Source: Prochlorococcus sp. AG-409-D09
GTDB taxonomy: Bacteria > Cyanobacteriota > Cyanobacteriia > PCC-6307 > Cyanobiaceae
NCBI GenBank assembly: GCA_003215935.1
Contig: QCJQ01000003.1
Location: forward strand, 1-64,000
Reading direction: 5' to 3'
Length of the DNA stretch: 64,000 bases
Shown here piece after piece: positions 10,012-18,906 of this stretch; within the stretch, counting starts at the first letter, position 1, and the number at the start of each line of letters is the position of its first letter. The notes below the pieces were generated by a model. It did not search any database and had not been told where the DNA came from. It saw only the letters and a list, made by a program, of their open reading frames with translations. A program made the position numbers and the translations under genes.

Positions 10012-10797
10012 TTATAACTTAAGTAAATCCTCAACTGGTCTTACATAAATATCATTCTCTAATAAATAATCTTTAATTTGTTTTATATTTAAGACAGAGT
10101 CATGTAATAAAGAAGCAAGAAGCGCAGCGGAAGCTTTGCCTTGAATAAAAGCTTGAGATATATGTTCTAAACATCCTGCTCCACCAGAAGCAATAACAGG
10201 AACAGAAACGGCATCTGCTACAGATCTAGTTAAGTCAAGATCGTAACCATTTTGAGTTCCATCTCCATCCATTGAAGTAAGTAGAATTTCTCCAGCTCCA
10301 CGGTTAACAACTTCTTTAGCCCAAGAAATTGCATCTAAATCAACTTTTTTTCTACCACCATTTACATAAACATCCCATCCAAAATTTCCATCAAGATTTC
10401 TTCTTGCATCTATAGCGACAACAATACATTGGGATCCAAATTGATTTGCCCCTTGAGAAATTAAATCTGGATTGCGCACTGCAGAGGAATTAAGACTTAT
10501 TTTGTCCGCCCCAGCTCTCAAAAGATCATTTATTCCCTGAATTGAGTTAATTCCTCCTCCAACTGTTAATGGAATTGTTACTTCTTCAGCTGTTCTTCTA
10601 ACTAGATCAATCAGAGTGGTTCTATTCTCATTCGTTGCAGCAATATCTAAAAAAACCAATTCATCTGCTCCGTCCTGGCTATATCTTGTTGCAAGCTCAA
10701 CAGGATCTCCAGCATCGCGAAGGCCCACAAAATTGACACCTTTCACTACTCTGCCTTCTGCAACGTCAAGACAAGGAATCAATCTTAAGGCGACCAT
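10012..10797 (-). CDS. hisF: Imidazole glycerol phosphate synthase cyclase subunit
   Basis: A 261-aa TIM barrel that makes IGP and AICAR in histidine biosynthesis, paired with HisH encoded elsewhere. The catalytic Asp pair is visible: [14 protein letters not shown] (Asp11) and IVVAIDARR (Asp130). Phosphate-binding loops VGGGINS and IASGGAG are present. The length is normal. The start ATG at 10795-10797 is divergent from the small PetP-like gene, with about 50 bp between them. Confidence 0.97.
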   Translation of the reverse strand: MVALRLIPCLDVAEGRVVKGVNFVGLRDAGDPVELATRYSQDGADELVFLDIAATNENRTTLIDLVRRTAEEVTIPLTVGGGINSIQGINDLLRAGADKISLNSSAVRNPDLISQGANQFGSQCIVVAIDARRNLDGNFGWDVYVNGGRKKVDLDAISWAKEVVNRGAGEILLTSMDGDGTQNGYDLDLTRSVADAVSVPVIASGGAGCLEHISQAFIQGKASAALLASLLHDSVLNIKQIKDYLLENDIYVRPVEDLLKL

Positions 10798-10848
10798 AAA
10801 AAATCAACATGAGAACTGTTAAGGTTGCCGAAACAAAGTTTGCAGGCC

Positions 10849-11067
10849 ATGCCCCAGCCAGCGACCCTTACAAGGATCGGCTCCTCAATCAAGATTAATC
10901 TTGATCGTGTACGTGATCGTATCCCACCAAATTTGGCTGAACAGCTATCAAAGAATCCAAGAGGAACAGTTATTGATTACAAAATGACTGATGGAACTGG
11001 GATTGGTGTAGTTATCAAGCTTAGTGACGGATCGAAAAAATGGTTTTTTGAAGATGAAATTGCTTAA
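10849..11067 (+). CDS. petP: PetP-like DUF2862 protein
   Basis: A 72-aa protein from ATG 10849; the track's TTG at 10825 adds eight residues with no family support. The core NLDRVRDRIPPNLAEQL then GTVIDYKMTDGTGIGVVIKL and ending KWFFEDEI matches the small SH3-fold DUF2862 family. To my knowledge that family includes PetP (Ssr2998), a peripheral cytochrome b6f subunit affecting linear electron transport. chlG follows after 17 bp, so the two are probably co-transcribed. The symbol is assigned from recalled family membership. Confidence 0.7.
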   Translation: MPQPATLTRIGSSIKINLDRVRDRIPPNLAEQLSKNPRGTVIDYKMTDGTGIGVVIKLSDGSKKWFFEDEIA

Positions 11068-11084
11068 ATTAGAGGTTTTTATCT

Positions 11085-12032
11085 GTGAGTGATGCTCGTC
11101 AACTCCTTGGGATCAAAGGAGGATCTGAAACAACAAATATTTGGAAGCTGCGCCTGCAGCTTATGAAGCCCATTACATGGATTCCACTTCTGTGGGGTGT
11201 AATCTGTGGTGCGGCTGCAAGTGGCCATTTTAAATGGAACTTCTATTACGTACTAGCTTCTTTTGCTTGTATGGTGATGAGTGGACCTATGCTTACAGGC
11301 TATACACAGACAATTAATGATTACTTTGATAGAGAAATAGATGCTATCAATGAACCCAATAGACCTATTCCTTCTGGAGCAATATCTTTATTACAAGTTA
11401 AATTACAAATCTTATTATTATTAATTGCTGGTCTAGCAATTGCATATGGATTAGACATTTGGGCACAGCACAAAACACCAACATTATTTTTTCTAGCCCT
11501 TGGTGGATCATTTGTTAGTTATATATATTCTGCACCTCCTTTAAAACTCAAACAAAATGGATGGCTAGGAAATTATGCTCTAGGGGCAAGCTATATAGCT
11601 TTACCTTGGTGGGCTGGACAAGCATTATTCGGTCAACTTACCTGGACCACATCACTACTAACACTTGCTTATAGTCTATCAGGACTTGGAATAGCAGTTA
11701 TCAATGATTTTAAAAGCGTTGAAGGAGATAAAGAACTAGGTCTTCAATCATTACCAGTTGTTTTTGGAATAAAAAATGCTAGTCGAATAAGTGCAGCAAT
11801 GATAAATATTTTCCAATTAGCTATGGTTTTAGTATTAATTTTAATTGGTCAAAAGTTTGCATCTGTAATACTTATATTACTAATAATTCCACAAATAACT
11901 TTTCAGGATATGTGGCTTCTTCGTGATCCTTTAGAGTTTGATGTTAAGTATCAAGCAAGTGCTCAACCATTTTTAATTCTTGGAATGCTTGTAACAGCTC
12001 TAGCTATAGGACATAGTTCTCTAATTACTTAA
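11085..12032 (+). CDS. chlG: Chlorophyll synthase (ChlG)
   Basis: A 315-aa UbiA-family prenyltransferase that esterifies chlorophyllide with geranylgeranyl or phytyl diphosphate. The Mg-binding motif is NDYFDREIDAINEPNRPIPSG. The second Asp-rich motif is IAVINDFKSVEGDKELGLQSLP. About eight or nine membrane segments are present. Translation starts at GTG 11085. In Prochlorococcus the product would be divinyl chlorophyll a. The PBP gene follows with a 2-bp gap, an apparent two-gene read-through. Confidence 0.97.
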   Translation: MSDARQLLGIKGGSETTNIWKLRLQLMKPITWIPLLWGVICGAAASGHFKWNFYYVLASFACMVMSGPMLTGYTQTINDYFDREIDAINEPNRPIPSGAISLLQVKLQILLLLIAGLAIAYGLDIWAQHKTPTLFFLALGGSFVSYIYSAPPLKLKQNGWLGNYALGASYIALPWWAGQALFGQLTWTTSLLTLAYSLSGLGIAVINDFKSVEGDKELGLQSLPVVFGIKNASRISAAMINIFQLAMVLVLILIGQKFASVILILLIIPQITFQDMWLLRDPLEFDVKYQASAQPFLILGMLVTALAIGHSSLIT

Positions 12033-12034
12033 TA

Positions 12035-13831
12035 GTGAGCAAAAATATTTTTAAAAATATTTTATTTGCATCAATTATATTCTCAGTTGGTTCATTAACA
12101 GCAGTTTCAGAAATATACATAAGCAAAGGTCTTGACTATTTGTTACCTGAAACAAGCAAAATAAAAAACTTTAAAAGATTAGGTACTATAACTTTACTCG
12201 CAAAGAATGGAGAGATAATCCAAAAAATTGGTCCTGCAACCAGAGAAAAAGTTTACCCAGGTAAAATGCCTTTAATGATTGAAAAAGCTTTTATAGCAGC
12301 AGAAGATAGGAGATTTTACATGCATGATGGAGTGGATTTCTGGGGAGTCATTCGTGCAGCAAGTAAAAACTTAAGACAAATCTCATTCGAAGAAGGAGCT
12401 AGCACTATCACACAACAATTAGCTAGAATAGTATATTTAAGTCAAGATAAAACAATTACAAGGAAAGTAAAAGAAGCAGCTTTAGCTTTCAAAATAGAGA
12501 GAGAGCTAAGTAAAGAAGAAATACTTTTAAAATATCTAAATAATGTTTATTTAGGATCAAGTGCTTATGGAATTTCCGATGCAGCCTGGGTTTACTTCTC
12601 TAAAACTCCAGACTTATTAACACTATCGGAAACAGCTTTAATAGCAGGCTTAGCACCTGCTCCTTCTTTATATTCACCATTAGTAAATAAAGATTTAGCA
12701 ATTAAGCGGCGTAATATTGTTCTACAAAGAATGCAACATGAAGGATTTATCTCTCAGTCAGAATTTAAAAAAGCAATTAATAGTGAAATTACTTTAAAAA
12801 CTAGTGTCCCAAAATATTTTAATAGTGCTGCTCCTTTTTTTTCTAGTTGGTTATTTCAAGAATTGCCTAAGATACTAACAGAAGAGCAAATTGAAATTGG
12901 TGGCCTTACAATAAGAACAAGCCTAAATCTTGAATGGCAATTAATCGCAAGAGAAATAATTCAAACCTACAGTCCTAAAGAAATAGAGGCTGCACTTGTT
13001 GCTATAGAACCTAATTCAGGTTTTGTAAGGGTATTAATAGGCGGTAAAGATTTTAATAAAAATCAATTCAATAGAGCAACTCAAGCATTACGTTCACCAG
13101 GTTCAACTTTTAAAATCTTTATATATCTAGCTGCTCTAATCGAAGGTATAAAACCCAACGATATTTTCCTAGACCACCCTAAGTGCTGGTATGGATATTG
13201 TCCCAATAATTTTGGCAACAAATATTTAGGAGAGATTAAACTTATCGATGCATTAAGAACATCTTCTAATACCATCGCAGTTCAATTATTAGATGATATT
13301 GGTTTTAAAAAAATTATATCAATTGCCAATAAATTAGGGATTGGAATTGAAAGTGAATTAGGAAATTATTATCCATTAGCTATAGGGGCTCTAGAGGAAA
13401 CAGTTATAAATATGACAGCAGCATATGCATCTATAATAAATGAAGGTTTATACATAAAACCTACCCCTTTTGAAGAAATCAAAGGGCCAAACAATATTAT
13501 TCTTTGGAGTAAAAATCAAAATCATATAAAAGGGGAGCAAACAATACCAAAGCCAGTTGCTCAAACACTTGTCAAAATGCTTAAAACAGTAGTAAAAGAT
13601 GGCACTGGTATAGCAGCTTCCCTTCCGAATAGACCTGTTGCAGGAAAAACAGGAACTTCCGAAGGCAATAGAGATTTATGGTTTATTGGATCTCTCCCCG
13701 AATTAACAACTGGTGTCTGGCTTGGTAATGACAACAATAAAGTAACAACTAGTAGTAGTGGGAATGCCGCATTAACCTGGAGACTATTTGTCCAAAAAAT
13801 CGAAAAAGACCTTACTCAAATTAAATTCTGA
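12035..13831 (+). CDS. Class A penicillin-binding protein (GT51 transglycosylase/transpeptidase)
   Basis: A 598-aa bifunctional peptidoglycan synthase with an N-terminal membrane anchor (NILFASIIFSVGSLTAVSEIY). GT51 motifs in order are AAEDRRFYMHDGVDFWG, GASTITQQLAR, RKVKEAAL, KEEILLKYLNNVYLG and RRNIVLQRM. Transpeptidase motifs are SPGSTFK (nucleophile Ser), TSSNT and KTGTSEG. All key residues are intact. It starts at GTG 12035, 2 bp after chlG, and is shorter than many PBP1A proteins because it lacks long C-terminal extensions. Confidence 0.94.
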   Translation: MSKNIFKNILFASIIFSVGSLTAVSEIYISKGLDYLLPETSKIKNFKRLGTITLLAKNGEIIQKIGPATREKVYPGKMPLMIEKAFIAAEDRRFYMHDGVDFWGVIRAASKNLRQISFEEGASTITQQLARIVYLSQDKTITRKVKEAALAFKIERELSKEEILLKYLNNVYLGSSAYGISDAAWVYFSKTPDLLTLSETALIAGLAPAPSLYSPLVNKDLAIKRRNIVLQRMQHEGFISQSEFKKAINSEITLKTSVPKYFNSAAPFFSSWLFQELPKILTEEQIEIGGLTIRTSLNLEWQLIAREIIQTYSPKEIEAALVAIEPNSGFVRVLIGGKDFNKNQFNRATQALRSPGSTFKIFIYLAALIEGIKPNDIFLDHPKCWYGYCPNNFGNKYLGEIKLIDALRTSSNTIAVQLLDDIGFKKIISIANKLGIGIESELGNYYPLAIGALEETVINMTAAYASIINEGLYIKPTPFEEIKGPNNIILWSKNQNHIKGEQTIPKPVAQTLVKMLKTVVKDGTGIAASLPNRPVAGKTGTSEGNRDLWFIGSLPELTTGVWLGNDNNKVTTSSSGNAALTWRLFVQKIEKDLTQIKF

Positions 13832-13854
13832 GCAATGAGTCAATTAACTTAAAT

Positions 13855-15189
13855 TCACTTTAAATATTCTAATAATACCGAATAAAATCCATCTCCCAAA
13901 ACATTTTGATTAGGCCAAATTTGTCTCTCTTTAAGTAAACGAAATGGAGGGAATTCTTTAAGAAAATTACTTATTTGTTTAGTATTTTCATCGGGATGAA
14001 AAGTACAAGTTGAATAAACTAATTGACCGCCTTTTTTTAATAAAGGTATCATTGCTTTAAGAAGGTTATATTGCAACATAACTAGACCCTTAATCTTTAT
14101 TGGATTAATTCTCCAACGAGCATCTGGATTTCTAGCTAATGTTCCCAATCCAGAGCAAGGTGCATCTAATAAAATCTTGTCAAAATAATTTTCCCATTCG
14201 GGTTTTAAAGTCAATAATTGAGTTGAATCTCCACTAAAAGTATTAATAGAAAATGTCCCCAATCTCTTTGAATTAATAGTTAGTCTCTGCAAACGCTTAC
14301 TAGAGGAATCAACAGCCCAAACTTCTCCCTGGTTTTTCAACATTTCAGCTATATGTGTTGTCTTCCCTCCAGGAGCTGCACATGCATCAAGAATTCGATC
14401 CCCAACTTTTGGATTCAAAAGTGGTGCAATTAATTGAGAAGAACGATCTTGAACAGACCACTCACCTTTATCAAAACCTGGTAAATCTCTTATATTTCCT
14501 TTCCCTAAATCAACTTCAATGCCATAAGGGCAGTTAGGAATACATTTAGATTTAATTCCTAACGAATCAAATTTACTCTTTAGTGAAAAAATATCTGATC
14601 GAATAGAATTAACCCTTAAATCTAGCGAAGGATATTTATTAAAAGATTCTGCGATTGTTTGGGCGACTTTTTCACCTTTCCACTGAATCAAATCTTTAGC
14701 CAACCAAATTGGCACAGATTTCTCTTGAGCTAATCTTTTCGAAACATTATCAGCTAAAGGAAATGATTTACCAGCTACCTGAACTCGCAAAGTAGATCTT
14801 AAAATAGCATTAACAACTGGAGCAAGTTTCGCAAAAGAACTAGATTTAGCTAATTCAACAGTGGTGTTAATAGCTGCTGATGAAGGAATATTTTTCATTT
14901 TCAATATCTGATAAAGGCCTACATGCAATAACCATCTCAATTTAGGAGGCTGCTTTCTCGCAGGAACCTTTCCTAAAAAATCTATCCAACAGTCCAAAAA
15001 ATACCTTTGACGTATTGATCCATACGCGAGCTCAGTAGCTAAAGCTCGATCACTATCACTAAGAGAATAATTGCGAATTACTCTATCAAGTGCCATATCT
15101 GAATAAGCACCAGATGCCACAGCTTGCAATACGTCCCAAGCAGCTTTTCTTGGTATTAAACCTATTTTAGAATTCACTATTTTGCTCAA
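13855..15189 (-). CDS. rsmB: 16S rRNA (cytosine-967-C5) methyltransferase
   Basis: A 444-aa protein with an N-terminal NusB-like RNA-binding domain (RKAAWDVLQAVASGAYSDMALDR to about residue 140) and a C-terminal RsmB/Sun methyltransferase domain. SAM binding is DACAAPGGKTTHIAEML. The catalytic and product-release cysteines sit in LLDAPCSGLGTLARNPD and VYSTCTFHPDEN. The length is family-typical. It is convergent with the PBP gene with 23 bp between stops. Confidence 0.95.
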   Translation of the reverse strand: MSKIVNSKIGLIPRKAAWDVLQAVASGAYSDMALDRVIRNYSLSDSDRALATELAYGSIRQRYFLDCWIDFLGKVPARKQPPKLRWLLHVGLYQILKMKNIPSSAAINTTVELAKSSSFAKLAPVVNAILRSTLRVQVAGKSFPLADNVSKRLAQEKSVPIWLAKDLIQWKGEKVAQTIAESFNKYPSLDLRVNSIRSDIFSLKSKFDSLGIKSKCIPNCPYGIEVDLGKGNIRDLPGFDKGEWSVQDRSSQLIAPLLNPKVGDRILDACAAPGGKTTHIAEMLKNQGEVWAVDSSSKRLQRLTINSKRLGTFSINTFSGDSTQLLTLKPEWENYFDKILLDAPCSGLGTLARNPDARWRINPIKIKGLVMLQYNLLKAMIPLLKKGGQLVYSTCTFHPDENTKQISNFLKEFPPFRLLKERQIWPNQNVLGDGFYSVLLEYLK

Positions 15190-15449
15190 AGAAACCCTCT
15201 CCTCTTTTTAATTATCATGGAAATAAATTAACCCCTAAATCATTATAGAAAAGAAGTGCATTTACAACTCAAATAATATACGATTTAAAATAAAATTACT
15301 GCAAAATACTATTAATTCATATCGAAGAAATAAAACCTACCTTTTAAAAAAAATAATTAGTCAAAAACCAATTATAGAAAGAACAATTAATTTCCTTGGC
15401 GCCAATTGATTAAGTGTTCCATTCTGGGAAGCATCCCATAGAGTCTAGA

Positions 15450-15455
15450 TATAAT
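15450..15455 (+). promoter_or_regulatory. -10 element of the porin promoter
   Basis: A perfect TATAAT hexamer lies 29 bp before the porin ATG at 15484. No good -35 hexamer is visible at 17 bp spacing, which is common in Prochlorococcus promoters. A 10-bp palindrome TTGGCGCCAA at 15396-15405 lies about 45 bp further upstream and could be an operator. The 270-bp gap 15190-15459 otherwise shows no gene. Confidence 0.5.
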
Positions 15456-15483
15456 AAGTATGCATTTTTGTGTGAGGACACAA

Positions 15484-16854
15484 ATGAAGCTATTCCAGCA
15501 ATTGCTGGTAGCTCCCGCAGCTCTAGGCCTTTTAAGTCCTTTAGCCGCTAACGCTACTGAATTAAATTTAAATCGAGTCGAAAACTACTCAGAAACCTCA
15601 CAGCAAGAGGTTTTAAGTTTTTCAGATGTATACCCTACAGATTGGGCATTTCAGTCTTTGAAAAAACTAGCAGTTAATCACAACTGCAATGTTTCCATTC
15701 CAGAAGAAACTATTAGCCGATACGAAGCTGCTGCTCTTTTAAACAAGTGCCTTGGCAATATCGCTACTGATCTCACTGTTGAAGAAAGACGTTTAATCAC
15801 CGAATTCTCTGTTGAACTTGCTTCTATCAAAGGAAACAGTGAAATAGCTGCAAGTATTGGAGAGTTTGAAGCAGGTGCTTTCTCTTCTACTACAACAATG
15901 GATGGGACAGCTACATTCACTCTTGGCTCAGTAACCGATGGTGGTGTCGCTGACGACAAAGACGCTTTGGTTATGCAATATGCCTATGACCTTGCACTGA
16001 ATACCAGTTTCAATGGTGACGATCTTTTATACGTTGGAGTAGAAACTGGCAACGCAGAGGGTCCTCTCTCGAATATGGATTCTGCTGTAGCAGGATTGAG
16101 TACAGATGAAAGCAAGGCATATCTATCTGTTCATTCAATGTATTACGTCTTCCCTGTAGGAGACGTAGAATTGACTGTAGGTCCTCTACTAGACCAGGAT
16201 GATGTAATCGCTTCAACTGGATCTGTTTACTCAAACGCCTATAGATGGTCCAGTATGCCACTATCTTCTGATGGTGATGTAACAGGACCTGGACTTGCAG
16301 TTGCTTATTCCAATGACTCTGGGTTTGTTGCTTCAGCAAGCTTTGTTGGTACAGAAGGAACTAATTCTGCCCAAAACAAAGGTCTTTTAGGTGATGACTC
16401 AGCAGATGTATATACTCTATCTGCAGGGTACAGCTGGGATTCATTCAACACAGGAATCGTCTTCTCTTCCAATGATGAAGGTGACGCATACTATGGATCA
16501 CATGAGACTATCGGTGTAGGTGCTTCTTGGGTTCCAGAAGAGCTACCATTCTCGATTAGTGCAACATACGATCAGAAGGATCCTGAAAATGGAAACACTT
16601 CTAGCAACTATTTTATAGGTGTTGAATACACTGGTGTAGGTCCTGGCACATTATCTGCTGCCTATTCCTTCACTGATGTAGAAACCACACACAGTGCTTA
16701 TCCTTCAGAAGTAGAAGAAGGAATGGAACTTGTCTATGCTTATCCAGTAAATGACAATATCACCATTTCACCTGGTGTGTTCTATGCGTCAGAGAAGACT
16801 CATGGAAAAGAAGATGATACTGGTTTCTTTGTTGAAACAGCTTTCAGCTTCTAA
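15484..16854 (+). CDS. SLH-domain outer membrane porin (Som/OprB-like)
   Basis: A 456-aa outer membrane protein. I start it at ATG 15484 (MKLFQQLLVAPAALGLLSPLAANA), which gives a clean signal peptide cleaved after ANA; the track's start adds eight residues in front. Residues ~45-100 form one SLH domain (FSDVYPTDWAFQSLKKLAVN, ISRYEAAALLNKCL), which anchors to peptidoglycan. The rest alternates Gly/Ser/Thr/aromatic as in a beta barrel and ends in Phe (FVETAFSF), the usual outer-membrane assembly signal. It is monocistronic, with its own promoter and strong terminator, and the codons look less AT-biased, as expected for an abundant protein. Confidence 0.9.
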   Translation: MKLFQQLLVAPAALGLLSPLAANATELNLNRVENYSETSQQEVLSFSDVYPTDWAFQSLKKLAVNHNCNVSIPEETISRYEAAALLNKCLGNIATDLTVEERRLITEFSVELASIKGNSEIAASIGEFEAGAFSSTTTMDGTATFTLGSVTDGGVADDKDALVMQYAYDLALNTSFNGDDLLYVGVETGNAEGPLSNMDSAVAGLSTDESKAYLSVHSMYYVFPVGDVELTVGPLLDQDDVIASTGSVYSNAYRWSSMPLSSDGDVTGPGLAVAYSNDSGFVASASFVGTEGTNSAQNKGLLGDDSADVYTLSAGYSWDSFNTGIVFSSNDEGDAYYGSHETIGVGASWVPEELPFSISATYDQKDPENGNTSSNYFIGVEYTGVGPGTLSAAYSFTDVETTHSAYPSEVEEGMELVYAYPVNDNITISPGVFYASEKTHGKEDDTGFFVETAFSF

Positions 16855-16877
16855 TCTCTGATTAAAACTCTAGTAAC

Positions 16878-16912
16878 AAAAACTCTCATCTGAAAAGGTG
16901 AGAGTTTTTTTC
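16878..16912 (+). terminator. Rho-independent terminator of the porin gene
   Basis: A 13-bp stem (AAAAACTCTCATC paired with GGTGAGAGTTTTT, one G-T wobble) closes a six-base TGAAAA loop and runs into a T-tract. It starts 24 bp after the porin stop. It is the cleanest terminator in the window. Confidence 0.88.
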
Positions 16913-17050
16913 TTGGTTAGTTTTTTAATCATATAATTTCTATATAACTTGATAAACTCAACAATTAATTTCATATGAATTAGATTCTCTATAAATATAA
17001 AATTTTCATTTATAAAAGTTCAGGAAAGTTCAAGAAAATCATTTACACCT

Positions 17051-17740
17051 ATGCCCTTATTAGCTCGCAGATTCGCAAAACTTAAATCCGTATTAGATCA
17101 AAGGATTAGTGATCTGACAGTTCTATTAGAAGAAGTAGAGAAGCCCCATAATTTATCCGCAATTTTACGAACTTGTGATGCAGTAGGCATTATCGATGCA
17201 CATGCTGTTTCTAAAATGAATAAATTAATCACTTTCAACAGTACTTCTCAAGGAAGTCAAAAATGGATAAAACTACATGAACATAAAAATATTGAAGAAG
17301 CAATCCTAAAAATTAAAAAGAGAGGGTTTCAAATTTATGGAACTAGTCTTAAAGGGGCCTCTATAGACTATAGGCAATGCGATTTCACACAGCCAACAGC
17401 TTTTGTTCTTGGTGCTGAAAAATGGGGATTAAGTGAAAATGCTATGAATTTAATCGATAATTCGATACATATACCCATGAGAGGTATGGTCCAATCATTA
17501 AACGTATCAGTAGCTGCTTCTACACTTTTATTTGAAGCAATTAGACAAAGAGAAATAGCTGGCCTCATACCAAGCAAAGGGGAAGGATTAGATCCAACTA
17601 CCTACAAAAACAAGCTCTTTGAATGGGCCTATCCAGAAGTGGCAAAATGGTGTAAAGAAAAAGGTAGAGATTACCCCGAATTAAACTCAAATGGAGAGAT
17701 ATTAGAAACTTTACCTAGAACTATTAAAGTCAAATGCTAA
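17051..17740 (+). CDS. trmH: tRNA (guanosine-18-2'-O)-methyltransferase (SpoU family)
   Basis: A 229-aa SPOUT-fold enzyme. Motif 1 is KPHNLSAILRTCDAVG with the catalytic Arg. Motif 2 is FVLGAEKWGLSENAM and motif 3 is IPMRGMVQSLNVSVAASTLL. The extended C-terminal part (GLDPTTYKNKLFEWAYPEV onward) is characteristic of TrmH rather than the shorter TrmL. It methylates G18 in the tRNA D-loop. It stands alone between the porin terminator and a convergent permease gene. Confidence 0.92.
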   Translation: MPLLARRFAKLKSVLDQRISDLTVLLEEVEKPHNLSAILRTCDAVGIIDAHAVSKMNKLITFNSTSQGSQKWIKLHEHKNIEEAILKIKKRGFQIYGTSLKGASIDYRQCDFTQPTAFVLGAEKWGLSENAMNLIDNSIHIPMRGMVQSLNVSVAASTLLFEAIRQREIAGLIPSKGEGLDPTTYKNKLFEWAYPEVAKWCKEKGRDYPELNSNGEILETLPRTIKVKC

Positions 17741-17776
17741 TTCTTATTAAAAGTACAAATCAAAAAATTGCCATTT

Positions 17777-18625
17777 TTATTTATCTTGACTAATTAATAT
17801 TTCAAGACCTTCGCCAATCAAAGACAAGCCAAAAACAAGTCCAAACATAGCTAATCCTGGATACAAAGCAGTCCACCAAACACCTGTTGGAATTGCAACC
17901 AAAGCCATATTTAAGTCACTACCCCATTCAGGAACAGATGCTGGTAATCCCAACCCCAAGAATCCAAGACTACCTAAAACTAAAATTGCATCAGCAGCAT
18001 TAAGAGTTAAAACTACAGGTAAAGAGGTTATAACATTTTTAAAAATATATTTTCTAATTATCCAAAAAGGGCCTGCTCCCATCGTCTTAGCTGCATCAAT
18101 ATAAAGTTCAGATTTCACTTGAGCAGTTTGGTTCCTTACCAAACGAAAATACTGCGGTATATAAACAATACAAAGAGCAATAGCAGCATTTAATATACCT
18201 CTCCCCAAAAGGAATGCCATCACAACAGATAGTAATAGCACTGGAATTGTATATAGAGTATCCATAAGCAAAACAAAAACTCTATCGACAAATCCACCAA
18301 AAAAGCCACTAATCAATCCCATCGGAACTCCTACAAATAAAGCTAAGCTGACAGCAAGAAAAACGACTTGCAGCGCAACACCAGTCCCTTCCAAAGTTCT
18401 AGTACAAACATCTCTTCCAAGACGATCAGTTCCACACCAATGTAATAGTGAAGGAGAATCAAAAATTACTGCATTTACTCCTGCTTCACCATCAGGCAAA
18501 ATTCCTAAACCAGAAAAAATTGGAGTAAGAATAGCAATTAAAAAATAAATAAATACAATTAAAAGCCCTATGCGAGTCATTTTAATCGACAAATTCTGAT
18601 CGAACAGCAATCTTTTTAAAGACAC
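17777..18625 (-). CDS. Dipeptide/oligopeptide-type ABC transporter permease (DppC-like)
   Basis: A 282-aa inner membrane permease with about six segments. The N-terminal domain of the OppC type is seen in IGLLIVFIYFLIAILTPIFSG and WCGTDRLGRDVCTRTLEG. The EAA-loop region is IDAAKTMGAGPFWIIRKYIFKN, which contacts the ATPase. DppB, the binding protein and the ATPases are not nearby, so the other subunits must be encoded elsewhere. The substrate (peptides, nickel or other) cannot be decided from this subunit. Confidence 0.88.
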   Translation of the reverse strand: MSLKRLLFDQNLSIKMTRIGLLIVFIYFLIAILTPIFSGLGILPDGEAGVNAVIFDSPSLLHWCGTDRLGRDVCTRTLEGTGVALQVVFLAVSLALFVGVPMGLISGFFGGFVDRVFVLLMDTLYTIPVLLLSVVMAFLLGRGILNAAIALCIVYIPQYFRLVRNQTAQVKSELYIDAAKTMGAGPFWIIRKYIFKNVITSLPVVLTLNAADAILVLGSLGFLGLGLPASVPEWGSDLNMALVAIPTGVWWTALYPGLAMFGLVFGLSLIGEGLEILISQDK

Positions 18626-18712
18626 TTCATTAAAAGTAGCTCTTAAGTTGAGAAATCATAAAATCAAGTAGAGATAAATAAAATCTCTGCTTAAATACAA
18701 ACACCATTATAT

Positions 18713-18883
18713 ATGAAAATGGACAAAAGAAATCAGGGACTTACTGTAGGTGAGTTAACAATTGCCATAGCTGCAATAATTTTAATCTTCTTTGTCTGGT
18801 CAGGAATTAACAAAAGCAACAATGACCGAAGTCGTCAAATATCTATTATCTCCAATAATTTTGCAATATTAAAAGCCAATTAA
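18713..18883 (+). CDS. Small type IV pilin-like (prepilin motif) protein
   Basis: This 56-aa gene is too short for the ORF track. It starts at ATG 18713 with a basic leader MKMDKRNQG, followed by LTVGELTIAIAAIILIFFVW. The leader ends in Gly, a hydrophobic residue follows, and Glu sits at +5, the PilD prepilin peptidase signature preceding the conserved hydrophobic helix. After the helix only ~27 polar residues remain (INKSNNDRSRQ onward), so it lacks a full pilin head. It could be a minor pseudopilin-like subunit of the uptake or twitching machinery. It lies alone on the plus strand between two minus-strand genes. Confidence 0.65.
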   Translation: MKMDKRNQGLTVGELTIAIAAIILIFFVWSGINKSNNDRSRQISIISNNFAILKAN

Positions 18884-18886
18884 TTA

Positions 18887-18906
18887 ATTTATTTATTTAT
18901 TTATTT
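18887..18906. repeat. ATTT tandem repeat (5 units)
   Basis: Five perfect ATTT units lie just after the pilin-like stop and run over the lepA stop codon at 18901-18903. Read on the minus strand they give TAAATAAATAAA, so the lepA stop is followed by additional in-phase or out-of-phase stops. Likely slippage-prone low-complexity DNA. Confidence 0.75.

Noticed and set aside
15678-16339. Minus-strand ORFs of 93 and 109 aa
   Set aside because: They are antisense shadows inside the highly biased porin gene.
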